Positions 1 through 11,351 of a stretch of DNA of 33,719 bases are shown in pieces. The notes beneath the pieces were generated by a model. It saw only the letters and a list, made by a program, of their open reading frames with translations. It was not told the DNA's origin and searched no databases. The translations under genes were made by a program, and so were the position numbers. The DNA is from Bacillota bacterium (lineage in GTDB: Bacteria; Bacillota; Bacilli; Alicyclobacillales; SLC66): NCBI GenBank assembly GCA_021846165.1, contig JAJZCL010000008.1, positions 1 to 33,719 of the forward strand, read 5' to 3'. Every line of letters begins with the position of its first letter. Position 1 is the stretch's first letter.

Positions 1-643
1 TCTGATCCTGCACCGTCGCGCCGCGCACCAAGCCCTGCTCGTACACCAGTTTTTCCGCTTTGGCATAGTTGAGCGCCACCGCTCCGCGCGCCACCGCTTC
101 CTTGAGGATTTCCAGTGTTAAGCGGGCGTCGTCCGTGCGGTACTCCACGTAATACCCCGCGCCTTTTAGACCGGTCGGATTCAGCAGCGGTTCGACCCGT
201 AGCGCCTCCTCCTTGGTCAGCATGCGATTGCGTTCCGCTGGCTTTACACGCGCCAAACGGTCATACACGATGAGGCCGAGGGCGCTCATCAGCTTACCAT
301 AGGTACCCCCTTCGACAATCGGCAGCAGCATCCACAGCGGGGTCGTCACGTGCGGCGCGTTTTCATACACGATCGCGCGTTCCCGCCCGACCTCCACCAC
401 CACGCTAATATCGAACTGCTTGAGGTAGCGCAGGCCGCCGTGTACCAGTTTGGTCGAACGGCTGGACGTCCCCGCCGCAAAGTCCTGCATCTCCACAAGC
501 GCAACGCGCATTCCTCTGGTCTGCGCGTCCAGCAGAATCCCTGCGCCCGTTACGCCGCCGCCGATCACGAGCAGGTCAAGCGGCTCGTCCACAAGCGTTC
601 GAATCATCGCCGCGCGTTCCATTTGTGTAAACTTGATGCCCAT
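1..643 (-). CDS. glpD: Glycerol-3-phosphate dehydrogenase, N-terminal part (cut by window edge)
   Basis: The first 214 residues of an FAD-dependent aerobic glycerol-3-phosphate dehydrogenase, which oxidises glycerol-3-phosphate to dihydroxyacetone phosphate at the membrane and feeds electrons to the quinone pool. The dinucleotide-binding loop GGGVTGAG lies at about residues 28-35. The family motif [15 protein letters not shown] is at about 60-74. The ATG at 643 is preceded by a GGGGG-type ribosome-binding site and opens [10 protein letters not shown]. The C-terminal half lies outside the window. The gene starts 25 bases after the glpK stop on the same strand, so the two are almost certainly cotranscribed and form the complete route from glycerol to dihydroxyacetone phosphate. 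No terminator or promoter is visible between them. Confidence 0.93.
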   Translation of the reverse strand, partial: MGIKFTQMERAAMIRTLVDEPLDLLVIGGGVTGAGILLDAQTRGMRVALVEMQDFAAGTSSRSTKLVHGGLRYLKQFDISVVVEVGRERAIVYENAPHVTTPLWMLLPIVEGGTYGKLMSALGLIVYDRLARVKPAERNRMLTKEEALRVEPLLNPTGLKGAGYYVEYRTDDARLTLEILKEAVARGAVALNYAKAEKLVYEQGLVRGATVQDQ

Positions 644-668
644 GTCACTGCCCCCAGATTGAATTGTG

Positions 669-2165
<1,497 letters not shown>

Positions 2166-3443
2166 TCACCTCTGCATTTCGTGGTACCAACTTGGCGGGT
2201 GCGTATAACTGCCGATGCGAAGACCGGGACACTCGCTGGTGAGTGCGTCAATCATGGCGAGGATGCCGAGCGGTTCGCCGCCGCATTCGGAAATTCGCTC
2301 AGGAATCTGATCGAGGTACACGTCAGGATCAATATTCAGGTTGCGCAGTTGCACCAGACGAACGCCTGTCCGATGGACGAACCTGATCATGGCCTCCACC
2401 TCTTCTTCCGTGTCGGACACACCAGGGAAGTTCAGGTAATTGAGCGACACGATCACACCGTGATCGCTCGCGTAGCGGGCAGACGCTTCGACATCGGCGA
2501 ACGTGTACCCGCGCGGTCGGTAGTACGCATGGTAATGGTCAGGCATCGCGCTGATGATCGATACCCGCATCAGATCTAGTCCCGCGTCGACGATCGACCG
2601 GATCTGCGACGTCAGACCCGCATTCGTGTTGATGTTGATCGCGCCCGTTTGGGTGGCCTCACGAGTGCAAGCGATAGCGGCGGCAATCTCCCTGCCACGC
2701 AGCGACGGATCACCTTCGCACCCCTGGCCGAACGAGATCACGCCGTCATCCCCCGTCGTTCGCAGGTGGTGAACCATCAACTCGACCATCTCGTCCACAC
2801 TTGGTCGCACGGTTAAGCGTGTCTGCGGCGATACAAAGCCTGCATCGTCTGGCTGTTCGCTGATGCAGCCAATACACCTCGCGTTGCAGGTGGAGGACAC
2901 GGGTATCGCACCTTCTTGACGGGCGAAAAACGTATTCCTTGCGGTCATGCACTCGTAGTCAAGTGCGCACTGTGAGAGGTGTTCGTACAATCGGTTTTGC
3001 GGGAATTTCTGTCGCATGTTCGCCACCTTTGCCGCTGTGGCATCCGCCGTATACTGAAGCGGGTTCCAAGGCGTCGGGTCGTCGCTTTGCGTCGCCGCGA
3101 CATAAAATCGCCCCTTGTCGAACCCCACCGCCGTATACCCGAACAGGGGATACGGCTCACTGCCCGCCTGCTTGTGATAAGCGGGCAAGTACAACCTAGT
3201 GAACCCTTGCGGCAACAGCGCCCCGACTGCGTGATTCACGGCAGGCATGGCCTTGAGCGCACCTGTGATCGGATCGAAACCGAGCGCACGCGAATGAGGA
3301 AGCGACACGAGCGCCGCTCCCTCTGGCAGCGGAATCCACTCCACGTCATCGATCCACGTTGCCGCTCGGCCTGTCCGACCCGCCGCAAGCAGGGTTTGCG
3401 AATCATACAGACGACCGTCGGCGTCCGCATAGACAATGTTCAC
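2166..3443 (-). CDS. Radical SAM protein of unknown substrate
   Basis: A 425-residue radical SAM enzyme. The [4Fe-4S] motif C-x3-C-x2-C is seen as CNARCIGC (Cys186, Cys190, Cys193), followed by a glycine-rich SAM-binding stretch (ISFGQGCEGDP) and a TIM-barrel-like C-terminal half. About 170 residues precede the motif and have their own character, including two further cysteines (Cys159 and Cys165). I do not recognise that N-terminal part as a named domain. The start is GTG and overlaps the rho stop as GTGA, which suggests translational coupling. The stop lies 6 bases before glpK. Cotranscription between rho and glpK is clear from spacing, but nothing in the sequence reveals a substrate. No SPASM-type cysteine-rich C-terminus is visible. 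Confidence 0.85.
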   Translation of the reverse strand: MNIVYADADGRLYDSQTLLAAGRTGRAATWIDDVEWIPLPEGAALVSLPHSRALGFDPITGALKAMPAVNHAVGALLPQGFTRLYLPAYHKQAGSEPYPLFGYTAVGFDKGRFYVAATQSDDPTPWNPLQYTADATAAKVANMRQKFPQNRLYEHLSQCALDYECMTARNTFFARQEGAIPVSSTCNARCIGCISEQPDDAGFVSPQTRLTVRPSVDEMVELMVHHLRTTGDDGVISFGQGCEGDPSLRGREIAAAIACTREATQTGAININTNAGLTSQIRSIVDAGLDLMRVSIISAMPDHYHAYYRPRGYTFADVEASARYASDHGVIVSLNYLNFPGVSDTEEEVEAMIRFVHRTGVRLVQLRNLNIDPDVYLDQIPERISECGGEPLGILAMIDALTSECPGLRIGSYTHPPSWYHEMQR

Positions 3444-4753
3444 GACGTTCTAGCGCTTACGCGCTTCCCTTCTGATCCTTCCCGCACCGAGTCGCGACTA
3501 CTGTCGCGCGACTCCGCTGTGCTTTCGAGCGTCGCCAGAAACTCCGTATTTGAACGCGTCTGCTTGAAGCGGCGCAAAAAAATCTCGGTAAACTCATTAT
3601 TGTCCCCGAGCGATCGACGCAAGGCCCAAATTTTATCGAGTTCCTCTGCCGTCAGCAGCACCTCTTCCCGGCGCGTGCCCGATCGGCGGATATCGATCGA
3701 GGGGAACACACGTTTTTCCGCCAGTTTGCGGTCAAGGTGCAACTCCAAATTGCCAGTGCCCTTGAACTCTTCATAAATCACGTCGTCCATGCGCGAACCG
3801 GTATCGATCAGCGCTGTCGCGAGAATCGTCAGGCTACCGCCTTCCTCAATGTTGCGCGCTGCGCCGAAAAATCGTTTCGGCCGGTGAAACGCAGCGGGAT
3901 CGATGCCGCCCGACAGCGTGCGGCCACTTGGCGGAATGACGAGGTTGTAGGCCCTCGTCAGGCGCGTGATGCTGTCCATCAAGATCACCACGTCGCGCTT
4001 GTGTTCAATCAGGCGCATGGCGCGCTCCAGCACCAGTTCCGTCACTTTGATGTGATTTTCCGGCAGTTCGTCAAACGTCGAGGCCACCACCTCGCCGTGT
4101 ACCGATCGTTGCATGTCAGTCACTTCTTCTGGTCGTTCATCGATTAACAGAACAAACAAATCTACATTTGGATAGTTGGCCGAGATGCTATTTGCGATTT
4201 CCTTCAGGAGCATCGTTTTGCCCGCCTTTGGCGGCGCTACAATCAGCCCGCGTTGCCCCATCCCCACCGGCGACAAGAGATCCATGATGCGCGTCGCAAA
4301 CCGGTTCGCGTCTGTTTCTAGCGTTAGTTTGTGCTGAGGGAATAAGGGTGTTAACGCGGGAAAGTGGGGGCGTTCGGCGGCAGACTCGGGACTAGTGCCA
4401 TTGACTGCCTCCACCTGCAAAAGCCCGAAGTACCGCTCATTTTCCTTCGGCGGCCTGACCTTTCCAGAAACCAGATCACCCGCACGCAGGTCGAAACGGC
4501 GAATTTGCGAGGCAGCGACGTATATGTCTTCCGCGCTCGGCAGATACCCGATCGGACGCAAAAACCCGTACCCATCCGACATGATATCGAGTACGCCCTC
4601 GGCAAAGATCAGCCCGTCCTTTTCCGCCTGCGCGCGCAGCACGGCAAAAATCAGTTCTTTTTTCTTCATGCCGGCATAATGAGGAATTTGAAACTCCTTC
4701 GCCAACTTATACAGCTCCGTGAGCTTCATCGTTTCTAGCTCTTTGATTTGCAA
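3440..4753 (-). CDS. rho: Transcription termination factor Rho
   Basis: Hexameric RNA-dependent ATPase that ends transcription. The 437 residues contain the Rho N-terminal helical domain (about 9-45) and the cold-shock-like RNA-binding domain (about 50-120, with SDGYGFLR). Walker A is APPKAGKT (173-180), Walker B is VVILMDS (255-261), and the Q-loop region is [15 protein letters not shown] (274-288). The annotated start is a TTG behind GAGGGCAGG. An ATG eight codons later (Met9, 4729) is a possible alternative with a weaker ribosome-binding site. The C-terminal 25 residues are Ser/Arg-rich and variable. The stop overlaps the radical SAM start (GTGA). glpX ends 107 bases upstream, which is enough room for a separate rho promoter, but I could not place one with confidence. 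The order glpX-rho matches Bacillus. Confidence 0.97.
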   Translation of the reverse strand: MQIKELETMKLTELYKLAKEFQIPHYAGMKKKELIFAVLRAQAEKDGLIFAEGVLDIMSDGYGFLRPIGYLPSAEDIYVAASQIRRFDLRAGDLVSGKVRPPKENERYFGLLQVEAVNGTSPESAAERPHFPALTPLFPQHKLTLETDANRFATRIMDLLSPVGMGQRGLIVAPPKAGKTMLLKEIANSISANYPNVDLFVLLIDERPEEVTDMQRSVHGEVVASTFDELPENHIKVTELVLERAMRLIEHKRDVVILMDSITRLTRAYNLVIPPSGRTLSGGIDPAAFHRPKRFFGAARNIEEGGSLTILATALIDTGSRMDDVIYEEFKGTGNLELHLDRKLAEKRVFPSIDIRRSGTRREEVLLTAEELDKIWALRRSLGDNNEFTEIFLRRFKQTRSNTEFLATLESTAESRDSSRDSVREGSEGKRVSARTS

Positions 4754-4860
4754 TTGAACCTGCCCTCGCCCTTTTTTTCAGATTATGAATTGATGATCGC
4801 ATGATGGTTCAGGTGTCTGCGTATCCATACTATATTCAGTTTAGCCAAGAAAAGACTTGT

Positions 4861-5826
4861 TCAAATCATGACCAGGTGGGGCTTTTTCTGCAACTTGTGG
4901 CGCGCTTCGATCAAGCGCACGGTGCCTGTACTTGACCGCATAATCAGCGTGTGTGTCGTCGCCACGTCTCCCGCCAGAAAGCGCACCCCGCGCAGCAGTT
5001 CGCCGTCCGTCACGCCTGTCGCCGCAAAAATCGCCTTGTCGCCGCGCACCAGGTCATCCATACGCAACACTCGCGACGGATCCTCGATGCCCATACTCAC
5101 GCAGCGCTTGTACTCTTCGTCACTTTGCGGTAGCAGTCTGCCCTGAAACTCGCCGCCCATGCACTTGAGCGCCGCCGCCGCGAGTACCCCTTCCGGCGCG
5201 CCGCCCGAACCGAACAGGATGTCCACGCCCGTTTCGGGAAATGCCGTATTCACTGCGCCCGCCACATCGCCGTCGGTGATCAGCTTAATACGGGCGCCTG
5301 CATTGCGCACCCGTTCGATGATCTCGCTGTGGCGCGACCGATCCAGAATCACGGCCACCACGTCCTCCACACGCTTGCCCGTCGCATGTGCCACCACGCG
5401 TAAGTTGTGTTCGATTGGCGCCTCAATATCAACCAGCCCTTTTGCGGCAGGTCCCACAGCCAGCTTGTCCATGTACATATCGGGCGCGTGCAGCAGCGAT
5501 CCGCGCGGCGCCACCGCAAGTACCGCCATCGCGTTCCACAGCCCCTTGGCGACAATATTGGTGCCCTCCAGCGGATCGACCGCCACGTCCACCTCCATCT
5601 TCCCGCTGCCGAGTTTTTCTCCGATGTAGAGCATCGGGGCCTCGTCCATCTCCCCTTCGCCAATCACCACAGTGCCGTCGATTTCGATCGTATCAAATAC
5701 CGCCCGCATCGCGGTCGTCGCTGCGTTGTCCGCCTCGTTCTTCTTGCCCAGTCCCATCCACTTAGCCGCCGCAATCGCCGCCGCTTCCGTTACCCGCGCC
5801 AGTTCCATCGTCAATTCCCGATCCAT
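4861..5826 (-). CDS. glpX: Class II fructose-1,6-bisphosphatase
   Basis: Hydrolyses fructose-1,6-bisphosphate to fructose-6-phosphate in gluconeogenesis. The 321 residues are full length for the GlpX family. The metal ligands known from E. coli GlpX are present: Asp33, Glu57 (in [10 protein letters not shown]), and Asp84 and Glu87 in DPLEGTN. Further family blocks are ITDGDVAGA and [11 protein letters not shown]. The start is an ATG preceded by GGAGGGG at six bases. It follows the aminotransferase gene by 27 bases and precedes rho, as in B. subtilis (glpX-rho). With glpK and glpD nearby it fits growth on glycerol or fatty acids, where hexoses must be made by gluconeogenesis; that physiological link is inference. 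Confidence 0.96.
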   Translation of the reverse strand: MDRELTMELARVTEAAAIAAAKWMGLGKKNEADNAATTAMRAVFDTIEIDGTVVIGEGEMDEAPMLYIGEKLGSGKMEVDVAVDPLEGTNIVAKGLWNAMAVLAVAPRGSLLHAPDMYMDKLAVGPAAKGLVDIEAPIEHNLRVVAHATGKRVEDVVAVILDRSRHSEIIERVRNAGARIKLITDGDVAGAVNTAFPETGVDILFGSGGAPEGVLAAAALKCMGGEFQGRLLPQSDEEYKRCVSMGIEDPSRVLRMDDLVRGDKAIFAATGVTDGELLRGVRFLAGDVATTHTLIMRSSTGTVRLIEARHKLQKKPHLVMI

Positions 5827-5853
5827 ATGAGTCCCCTCCCATGATCCTTACAC

Positions 5854-7089
5854 TTAAAATTCAAACTTAACACCGCGCAACCTGCGGCTGATTTCGGCGA
5901 TGACCGCCCGTTCTGCCTCTTCCCCGTCCGCCTCAAACGTCACGCTCCAGCGCACAAACGCCCCCGCATCGTCCCACGGCACGGTGGAAATCTGCTTTTC
6001 TGTGATCAAATACTGCGAAAACGCCTCCGCCGATGCGAACCTCGGTCCATCCACGATGCCTTTTGGCGCAGGCGTATACAGGAAAAACGATCCCTTCGGC
6101 TTCTCCGCCGCAAAGCCCAGCTCCCTCAATGCCGCGACGAGGAGTCCGTGACGCCGCGAGTACTTCGCCGCGATCTGGCGCGTGATCTCAGGGTGTTCGA
6201 GCCCGTACATCGCCGCCTTCTGAATCGCGATGAACTGCCCCGAGTCGTTGTTGTCTTTGACCGTCGCAAAGCCCTTGATGGCAAGTTCGTTGCCTGCCGC
6301 AAAAGCGAGCCGCCAGCCGGTCATGTTGAACGCCTTGGAAAACGAGAACAGTTCGATCCCCACCTCTTTTGCGCCCGGCACCGACAAGAATGACAGCGGT
6401 TCCATCCCGTCAAAGGTGAGTGCCGCATACGCGGCATCATGTACGACCAGGATCTCGTAGCGCTTGGCGAAGGCGATCACTTCTTCGAAGAACTCTCTCG
6501 TGGCGGTAGCGCCAGTGGGGTTATTGGGGTAGTTCAGATAGAGGAGTTTTGTGCGCTTTGCCACGCTGTCGGGCACCTCTGCAAGGTTGGGCAAAAACCC
6601 ACGCTCCCGGATCAGCGGCAGGTGATATACCTCGCCCCCCAGCCACCTTGTGTGCGTCCCTAGCACCGGATAATTGGGTACCGGCATGATGCTGACTTCG
6701 CCAGGGTTGATGAACACACTCGGCAGCATCGCAAGCGCGGGCTTTGAACCAATCGCGTGATTGATCTCACGCTCCGGGTCGATGCCTGCGACACCGAATA
6801 CATTTTCAAGGTAACGCGCCGCCGCGCGCTTGAATTCAGGAATGCCGTTATCCGCATAAAACCGATTTTCGCGCAATCTCGCCTCGCTGGCGAGAATATC
6901 GACAATGCCATCGTCCGCCCGATCATCCGGTTCGCCGACGCCCATGTCAATTAACGGAACGTCTGGATGCGCGAGTTTTGCCGCCGCCTTGGCGCGTTTG
7001 ATTTTCTCGAACTTATACAGCACCGTATCCTTACCAAACGACTTGCCGCCAATGCGCTCCGCAAACAACCCCTGGATGTAACTTTCCAC
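5854..7089 (-). CDS. LL-diaminopimelate aminotransferase-like class I/II aminotransferase
   Basis: PLP-dependent fold-type I aminotransferase of 411 residues. The Schiff-base lysine is Lys252 in SFSKAFNMTGWR. The substrate/PLP segments are MGVGEPDD (49-56), YADNGIPEFKRA (78-89), PVPNYPVLG (136-144) and YLNYPNNPTG (184-193). Overall length and the blocks around residues 45-145 resemble proteins annotated as LL-diaminopimelate aminotransferase in related Bacillota. That enzyme makes LL-diaminopimelate from tetrahydrodipicolinate for lysine and peptidoglycan. The exact substrate cannot be settled from sequence, and other class I aminotransferases (for example alanine or methionine-cycle enzymes) share these motifs. 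The start is GTG, with GGAGG rather far upstream (11 bases). It sits between glpX and the small membrane protein gene in the same direction. B. subtilis has murAB and fbaA/tal in this part of the block. Confidence 0.8.
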   Translation of the reverse strand: MESYIQGLFAERIGGKSFGKDTVLYKFEKIKRAKAAAKLAHPDVPLIDMGVGEPDDRADDGIVDILASEARLRENRFYADNGIPEFKRAAARYLENVFGVAGIDPEREINHAIGSKPALAMLPSVFINPGEVSIMPVPNYPVLGTHTRWLGGEVYHLPLIRERGFLPNLAEVPDSVAKRTKLLYLNYPNNPTGATATREFFEEVIAFAKRYEILVVHDAAYAALTFDGMEPLSFLSVPGAKEVGIELFSFSKAFNMTGWRLAFAAGNELAIKGFATVKDNNDSGQFIAIQKAAMYGLEHPEITRQIAAKYSRRHGLLVAALRELGFAAEKPKGSFFLYTPAPKGIVDGPRFASAEAFSQYLITEKQISTVPWDDAGAFVRWSVTFEADGEEAERAVIAEISRRLRGVKFEF

Positions 7090-7122
7090 GATGCAAATTG
7101 CCTCCCTCTCCGCCTAGTTCCC

Positions 7123-7764
7123 CTATGTTCTTTGATTACTGCTGTATATCCCATAATATAAAACCATGGCGCCGAGTGCCTGAAACAGGTAAAACATTTC
7201 GTAAATGTTGGCGGCTTTCCCCACGGCGCCGCCAATCGAAAACAACAAGACGCCAACCGCGATCCAAACGTTGAACGCCCTTCTTGTGCGAATCCATGAA
7301 TAGACGGCTCCAGCAAAAACAGCAATGGCTCCAATTCCGCTCAGGAGCGCGAAGAAAACATCGACAGACCTCGGCACAAAATTCTGCGCTTTTTCCCCGG
7401 CGGGCATCGTCGCAAGATGGAGGACTGGCGTAACTGCCAGGGTCACCAGCATCGCCAACGCGATGAGCGACATTACGACCACGTAAATGCGGCCAATCCG
7501 TCTTGAAAACAGGTGTACCGTTCCCGCGCCCATGTATGCAACGAGTGTCGCTGCGGCAAACAAGTATAAGCGGTACTGCCAGAGGTTCCAACCGTGTGTA
7601 AAATAAGAGATGAAGTCCATCACGGCCGCCAAAAACGCCAGCCAAAACGAAACCGCCCACCAAAAAGCGTGTACGCGGTGGTTCCGCCGATAGTCGCGCA
7701 GCAACAAAATCCCGAGTACGAACATAAACAACACAACGATGCCAGAAGAAAAAGAGCCAAACAA
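7123..7764 (-). CDS. Predicted integral membrane protein, unknown function
   Basis: About 213 residues, almost all in hydrophobic helices. I count six to seven likely membrane segments, starting with SGIVVLFMFVLGILLL and ending with a helix near the C-terminus (LFQALGAMVLYYGIY). Positively charged loops (RDYRRNHR, SRRIGR, RTRRAF) separate them. I recognise no family motif. The first possible start is TTG at 7770, but it directly abuts the GGAGGG sequence. The TTG two codons later (7764) has six bases of spacing and is the better start. The gene begins 15 bases after the stop of the aldolase-like gene and ends 33 bases before the aminotransferase, so the three are probably cotranscribed. A partnership with the aldolase-like protein is possible but unsupported beyond position. 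Confidence 0.75.
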   Translation of the reverse strand: MFGSFSSGIVVLFMFVLGILLLRDYRRNHRVHAFWWAVSFWLAFLAAVMDFISYFTHGWNLWQYRLYLFAAATLVAYMGAGTVHLFSRRIGRIYVVVMSLIALAMLVTLAVTPVLHLATMPAGEKAQNFVPRSVDVFFALLSGIGAIAVFAGAVYSWIRTRRAFNVWIAVGVLLFSIGGAVGKAANIYEMFYLFQALGAMVLYYGIYSSNQRT

Positions 7765-7779
7765 CCACAACCCTCCTTC

Positions 7780-8436
7780 CTACTTGGTTTCTTTGGCTCC
7801 TGGATGTACCCAAGGGGTAAGCGCACGCACAATCGCTCGATCGGTCAGCGGATGATACACAACCTCCCGCAGCATATTCCAGGTCATGACGAGCGCATCC
7901 ACGCCCAGCGCCGCAATTCGGTTCGCCTCCGCCACCGTCGGCGCATCGTCCACCCACACTTCACAGTGACCGTCCTCCTGCCGCAGGTGTTGGCGTACGC
8001 TGACGATCAACTCCGCAAGATCAATACTCATGGCGTGAAAGTGGCTGGCATTGAAAAACAGGATATGAGCGCCGGCGCGAGCGCTGGCCAGCGACTGTAG
8101 CAGTGTCACGGCATGCTGAACCCCGATTCGAACCGCAGCCGGGCGGGTACCTGCCAATTGCAGACTGGCGATCGTCATGGGCACAAATGCGATGATGCGT
8201 GCCGGATCCATTTGTTGATAAGGACTTAGTTCTGTTGCCAACTGATGTGAGGAAAGTGCTTTGAGTTCAATGCCAATCATGGAATATGGGTGTTTCAAGG
8301 ACGAGCGAATCAGGTTGTCGTAGTGGCGGCCTGTCCGTTCCGCTTCTGCACGGGGAAGAAAGACTCCATCGACAAATCCGAATTGAGGAGCCTTGTCCAT
8401 CTCTTGCTCACGGCCAGTTTTCAAAATGAAGCGCAA
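7780..8436 (-). CDS. Degenerate transaldolase / fructose-6-phosphate aldolase homologue (probable pseudoenzyme)
   Basis: A 218-residue protein that aligns end to end with the small transaldolase/FSA family (B. subtilis YwjH type, about 212 residues). Similar blocks are the N-terminus MRFILKTG (family M-x-FF-x-DT), FGFVDGV (family LGILDGVTTNP), the core SLASARAGAHI (family ALLAARAGATY) and the end YHPLTDRAIVRAL (family KHPLTDKGIEKFL). The catalytic residues are replaced: the family Asp6 is Lys6, the TNP triad is FLP, and the Schiff-base lysine of VKIPMT is Phe in AFVPMT. The protein is therefore unlikely to be an aldolase. Its place between spo0F and glpX is exactly where Bacillus carries tal, so it looks like a positional descendant that lost catalysis. 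The start is TTG behind GGAGG at nine bases. It has its own likely promoter and leads an operon with the membrane protein. Confidence 0.75.
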   Translation of the reverse strand: MRFILKTGREQEMDKAPQFGFVDGVFLPRAEAERTGRHYDNLIRSSLKHPYSMIGIELKALSSHQLATELSPYQQMDPARIIAFVPMTIASLQLAGTRPAAVRIGVQHAVTLLQSLASARAGAHILFFNASHFHAMSIDLAELIVSVRQHLRQEDGHCEVWVDDAPTVAEANRIAALGVDALVMTWNMLREVVYHPLTDRAIVRALTPWVHPGAKETK

Positions 8437-8633
8437 ATCCCCCAGCCTCCGCGAAACTCATCGTACCGGTCATCAACGCGCACGGCGCGTCGATCACACG
8501 ATCTTGCTTAGTTTGCGCGACCCGCACTGGAAATTAAACATGTATGATTCTTTTATAACTGTGTCTGGACGAGAGTGCAACTCCATCCTGACGATTTTAT
8601 AATAATTTTGTGACAATCATCGTTTTAGGTGCT
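8437..8633. other. Intergenic region between spo0F and the aldolase-like gene
   Basis: This 197-base gap has no supportable coding sequence. It holds the proposed promoter at 8552-8580 and a leader of about 110 bases ahead of the TTG at 8436. The part next to spo0F (about 8590-8633) is AT-rich, with only a weak imperfect inverted repeat, so I do not call a spo0F terminator. Confidence 0.6.
8552..8580 (-). promoter_or_regulatory. SigmaA-type promoter for the aldolase-like gene
   Basis: On the minus strand TTGCAC and TATAAA are separated by exactly 17 bases. Each hexamer matches the vegetative consensus at five or four of six positions. It faces the aldolase-like gene, whose start is about 110 bases downstream, leaving a moderately long untranslated leader. 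Confidence 0.55.
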
Positions 8634-9002
8634 TCACATTGCCAACTCTCCGATTTCCTGGTTAACAGCGTGCAGAATGTCGTCAATGTCAAAAGGCTTA
8701 GAAAAGATATCGATCACGCCAAGTTCCTCCGCTTCGCGGATCGCAATGTGTTCATTGTACGCAGTGATGACCACCACTTTCAAATCGGGCTTGATTTCAC
8801 GGATCTGATGCAGAATCTCAAGCCCTCCCATACCGGGAATCTTCATGTCCAAAATGGCCAACGACAGGTCGTGTTCGTGAAGAAGCGCAAGTGCTTCCGG
8901 CCCGTTCGCGCATGTGTATACCTCATACCCTTCGCGCGTAAAAATTTCGCTCAGCAGCATGCGAATGCCAGCCTGATCGTCGACCACCATGATTTTTTTC
9001 AA
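8634..9002 (-). CDS. spo0F: Sporulation phosphorelay response regulator Spo0F
   Basis: Single-domain receiver that takes phosphate from sporulation kinases and passes it to Spo0B. The 122 residues contain the acidic pocket VVDDQ (Asp8, Asp9), the phospho-acceptor Asp52 in LDMKIPGM, the conserved Thr80 and Lys102 in FSKPFD. DDQ-x-GIR-x-LL, LDMKIPGM and KPFDID are characteristic of Spo0F rather than generic CheY-like regulators, and there is no output domain. The start is TTG, six bases after AGGTGA, which gives the typical N-terminus KKIMVVDDQ. An internal ATG at 8990 would cut into the first beta strand. It begins 11 bases after pyrG ends, so it is probably also read from the pyrG promoter. 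The pairing with pyrG is as in Bacillus, except that ywjG is absent. Confidence 0.93.
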   Translation of the reverse strand: MKKIMVVDDQAGIRMLLSEIFTREGYEVYTCANGPEALALLHEHDLSLAILDMKIPGMGGLEILHQIREIKPDLKVVVITAYNEHIAIREAEELGVIDIFSKPFDIDDILHAVNQEIGELAM

Positions 9003-9013
9003 GAATCTTCACC

Positions 9014-10711
<1,698 letters not shown>

Positions 10712-10717
10712 TTACCT

Positions 10718-10746
10718 ATCGTACAAACTGACCGTTCTACTGTCAA
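10718..10746 (-). promoter_or_regulatory. SigmaA promoter of pyrG(-spo0F)
   Basis: TTGACA, 17 bases, TACGAT on the minus strand: a perfect -35 and a 5/6 -10. It lies just downstream of the rpoE stop and about 90 bases ahead of the pyrG GTG. Transcription should start near 10711 and run through the leader hairpin. Confidence 0.75.
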
Positions 10747-10764
10747 GGAGCAAAACCGCGCTCA

Positions 10765-11289
10765 CTAATACTCCTCTTCTTCATCCGTTTCCTGGTCGTC
10801 TTCGTCCAAATCTTCTTCTTCGATCTCTGATTCTTCTAAAAATTCATCACTTTCTTCTTCAAATTCCTCTTCATCCACAACGTCATCGTCTTCAAAGGCA
10901 AACGGCTCTTCCTCGATCAGGTCTTCCTCTTCGAGTTCGGACTCGTCTTCGACCTCTTCCACCTCATCGTCTTCCACCACTTCTTTGCGCACAAACCGCT
11001 TGGAAGTACCGCGTTCCGTGACGCGCTCCACCGGATACCAACGCCGCAACCCCCAAACGCTGTCGCCAATGCACACAAAGCGACCGTCGATGTTGATGTC
11101 GGTGTAAAGCCGCGCAATCACTTCATCAACCTCAGACTGATCCATGTGCCGAAGCCCGGCTAGTTTCTTCATCAAATCCCGATAATAGTGCGGTTCATTG
11201 GTGTCTGCTAAGACTTGATACGCAAGTTCAATCAGCGGCAAATTCTGAATTTGCTCCATTGAAATAGATCCCATTTTTTGCTTAGCCAA
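10765..11289 (-). CDS. rpoE: DNA-directed RNA polymerase delta subunit
   Basis: Accessory RNA polymerase subunit found in Bacillota, which raises recycling and promoter specificity. The N-terminal globular HARE-HTH domain covers roughly residues 10-95, with LIELAYQVL, LYTDINIDGRF and WGLRRWYP. A tail of about 70 residues made almost only of Glu and Asp with scattered Ser, Phe and Val follows and ends EEEEY. The two-part layout and the 174-residue length are typical. The start is a TTG preceded by GGGAG at about ten bases. An ATG five codons later is possible. rpoE directly precedes pyrG as in Bacillus, but the pyrG promoter separates them in part. The acidic tail makes the DNA strongly CTTCTTC-biased. 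Confidence 0.93.
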   Translation of the reverse strand: MAKQKMGSISMEQIQNLPLIELAYQVLADTNEPHYYRDLMKKLAGLRHMDQSEVDEVIARLYTDINIDGRFVCIGDSVWGLRRWYPVERVTERGTSKRFVRKEVVEDDEVEEVEDESELEEEDLIEEEPFAFEDDDVVDEEEFEEESDEFLEESEIEEEDLDEDDQETDEEEEY

Positions 11290-11321
11290 CCAGCCATCAC
11301 TCCCTACGTGCCTACGTAAGT

Positions 11322-11351
11322 ATTAAATCACACAATGCGACGACCGGGCAA
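11322..11351 (-). promoter_or_regulatory. Possible rpoE promoter
   Basis: TTGCCC and TTTAAT, 18 bases apart on the minus strand, directly after the meaB stop and 33 bases before the rpoE TTG. It would separate rpoE from the acyl-CoA operon. The match is moderate. Confidence 0.4.

Noticed and set aside
2979-3776. A 265-codon plus-strand frame across the rho/radical SAM junction
   Set aside because: Arg-rich antisense frame spanning two real genes; no ribosome-binding site.
7136-7957. A 273-codon minus-strand frame overlapping the membrane protein and aldolase-like genes
   Set aside because: It is in the wrong frame for both genes. The alternative frames give a clear multi-helix protein and a full-length transaldolase-family match, while this one is Cys/Arg/Gly-rich noise.
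10765-10990. CTTCTTC-rich tract as a microsatellite-type repeat
   Set aside because: It is explained by the Glu/Asp-rich tail of RNA polymerase delta and is not an exact repeat.
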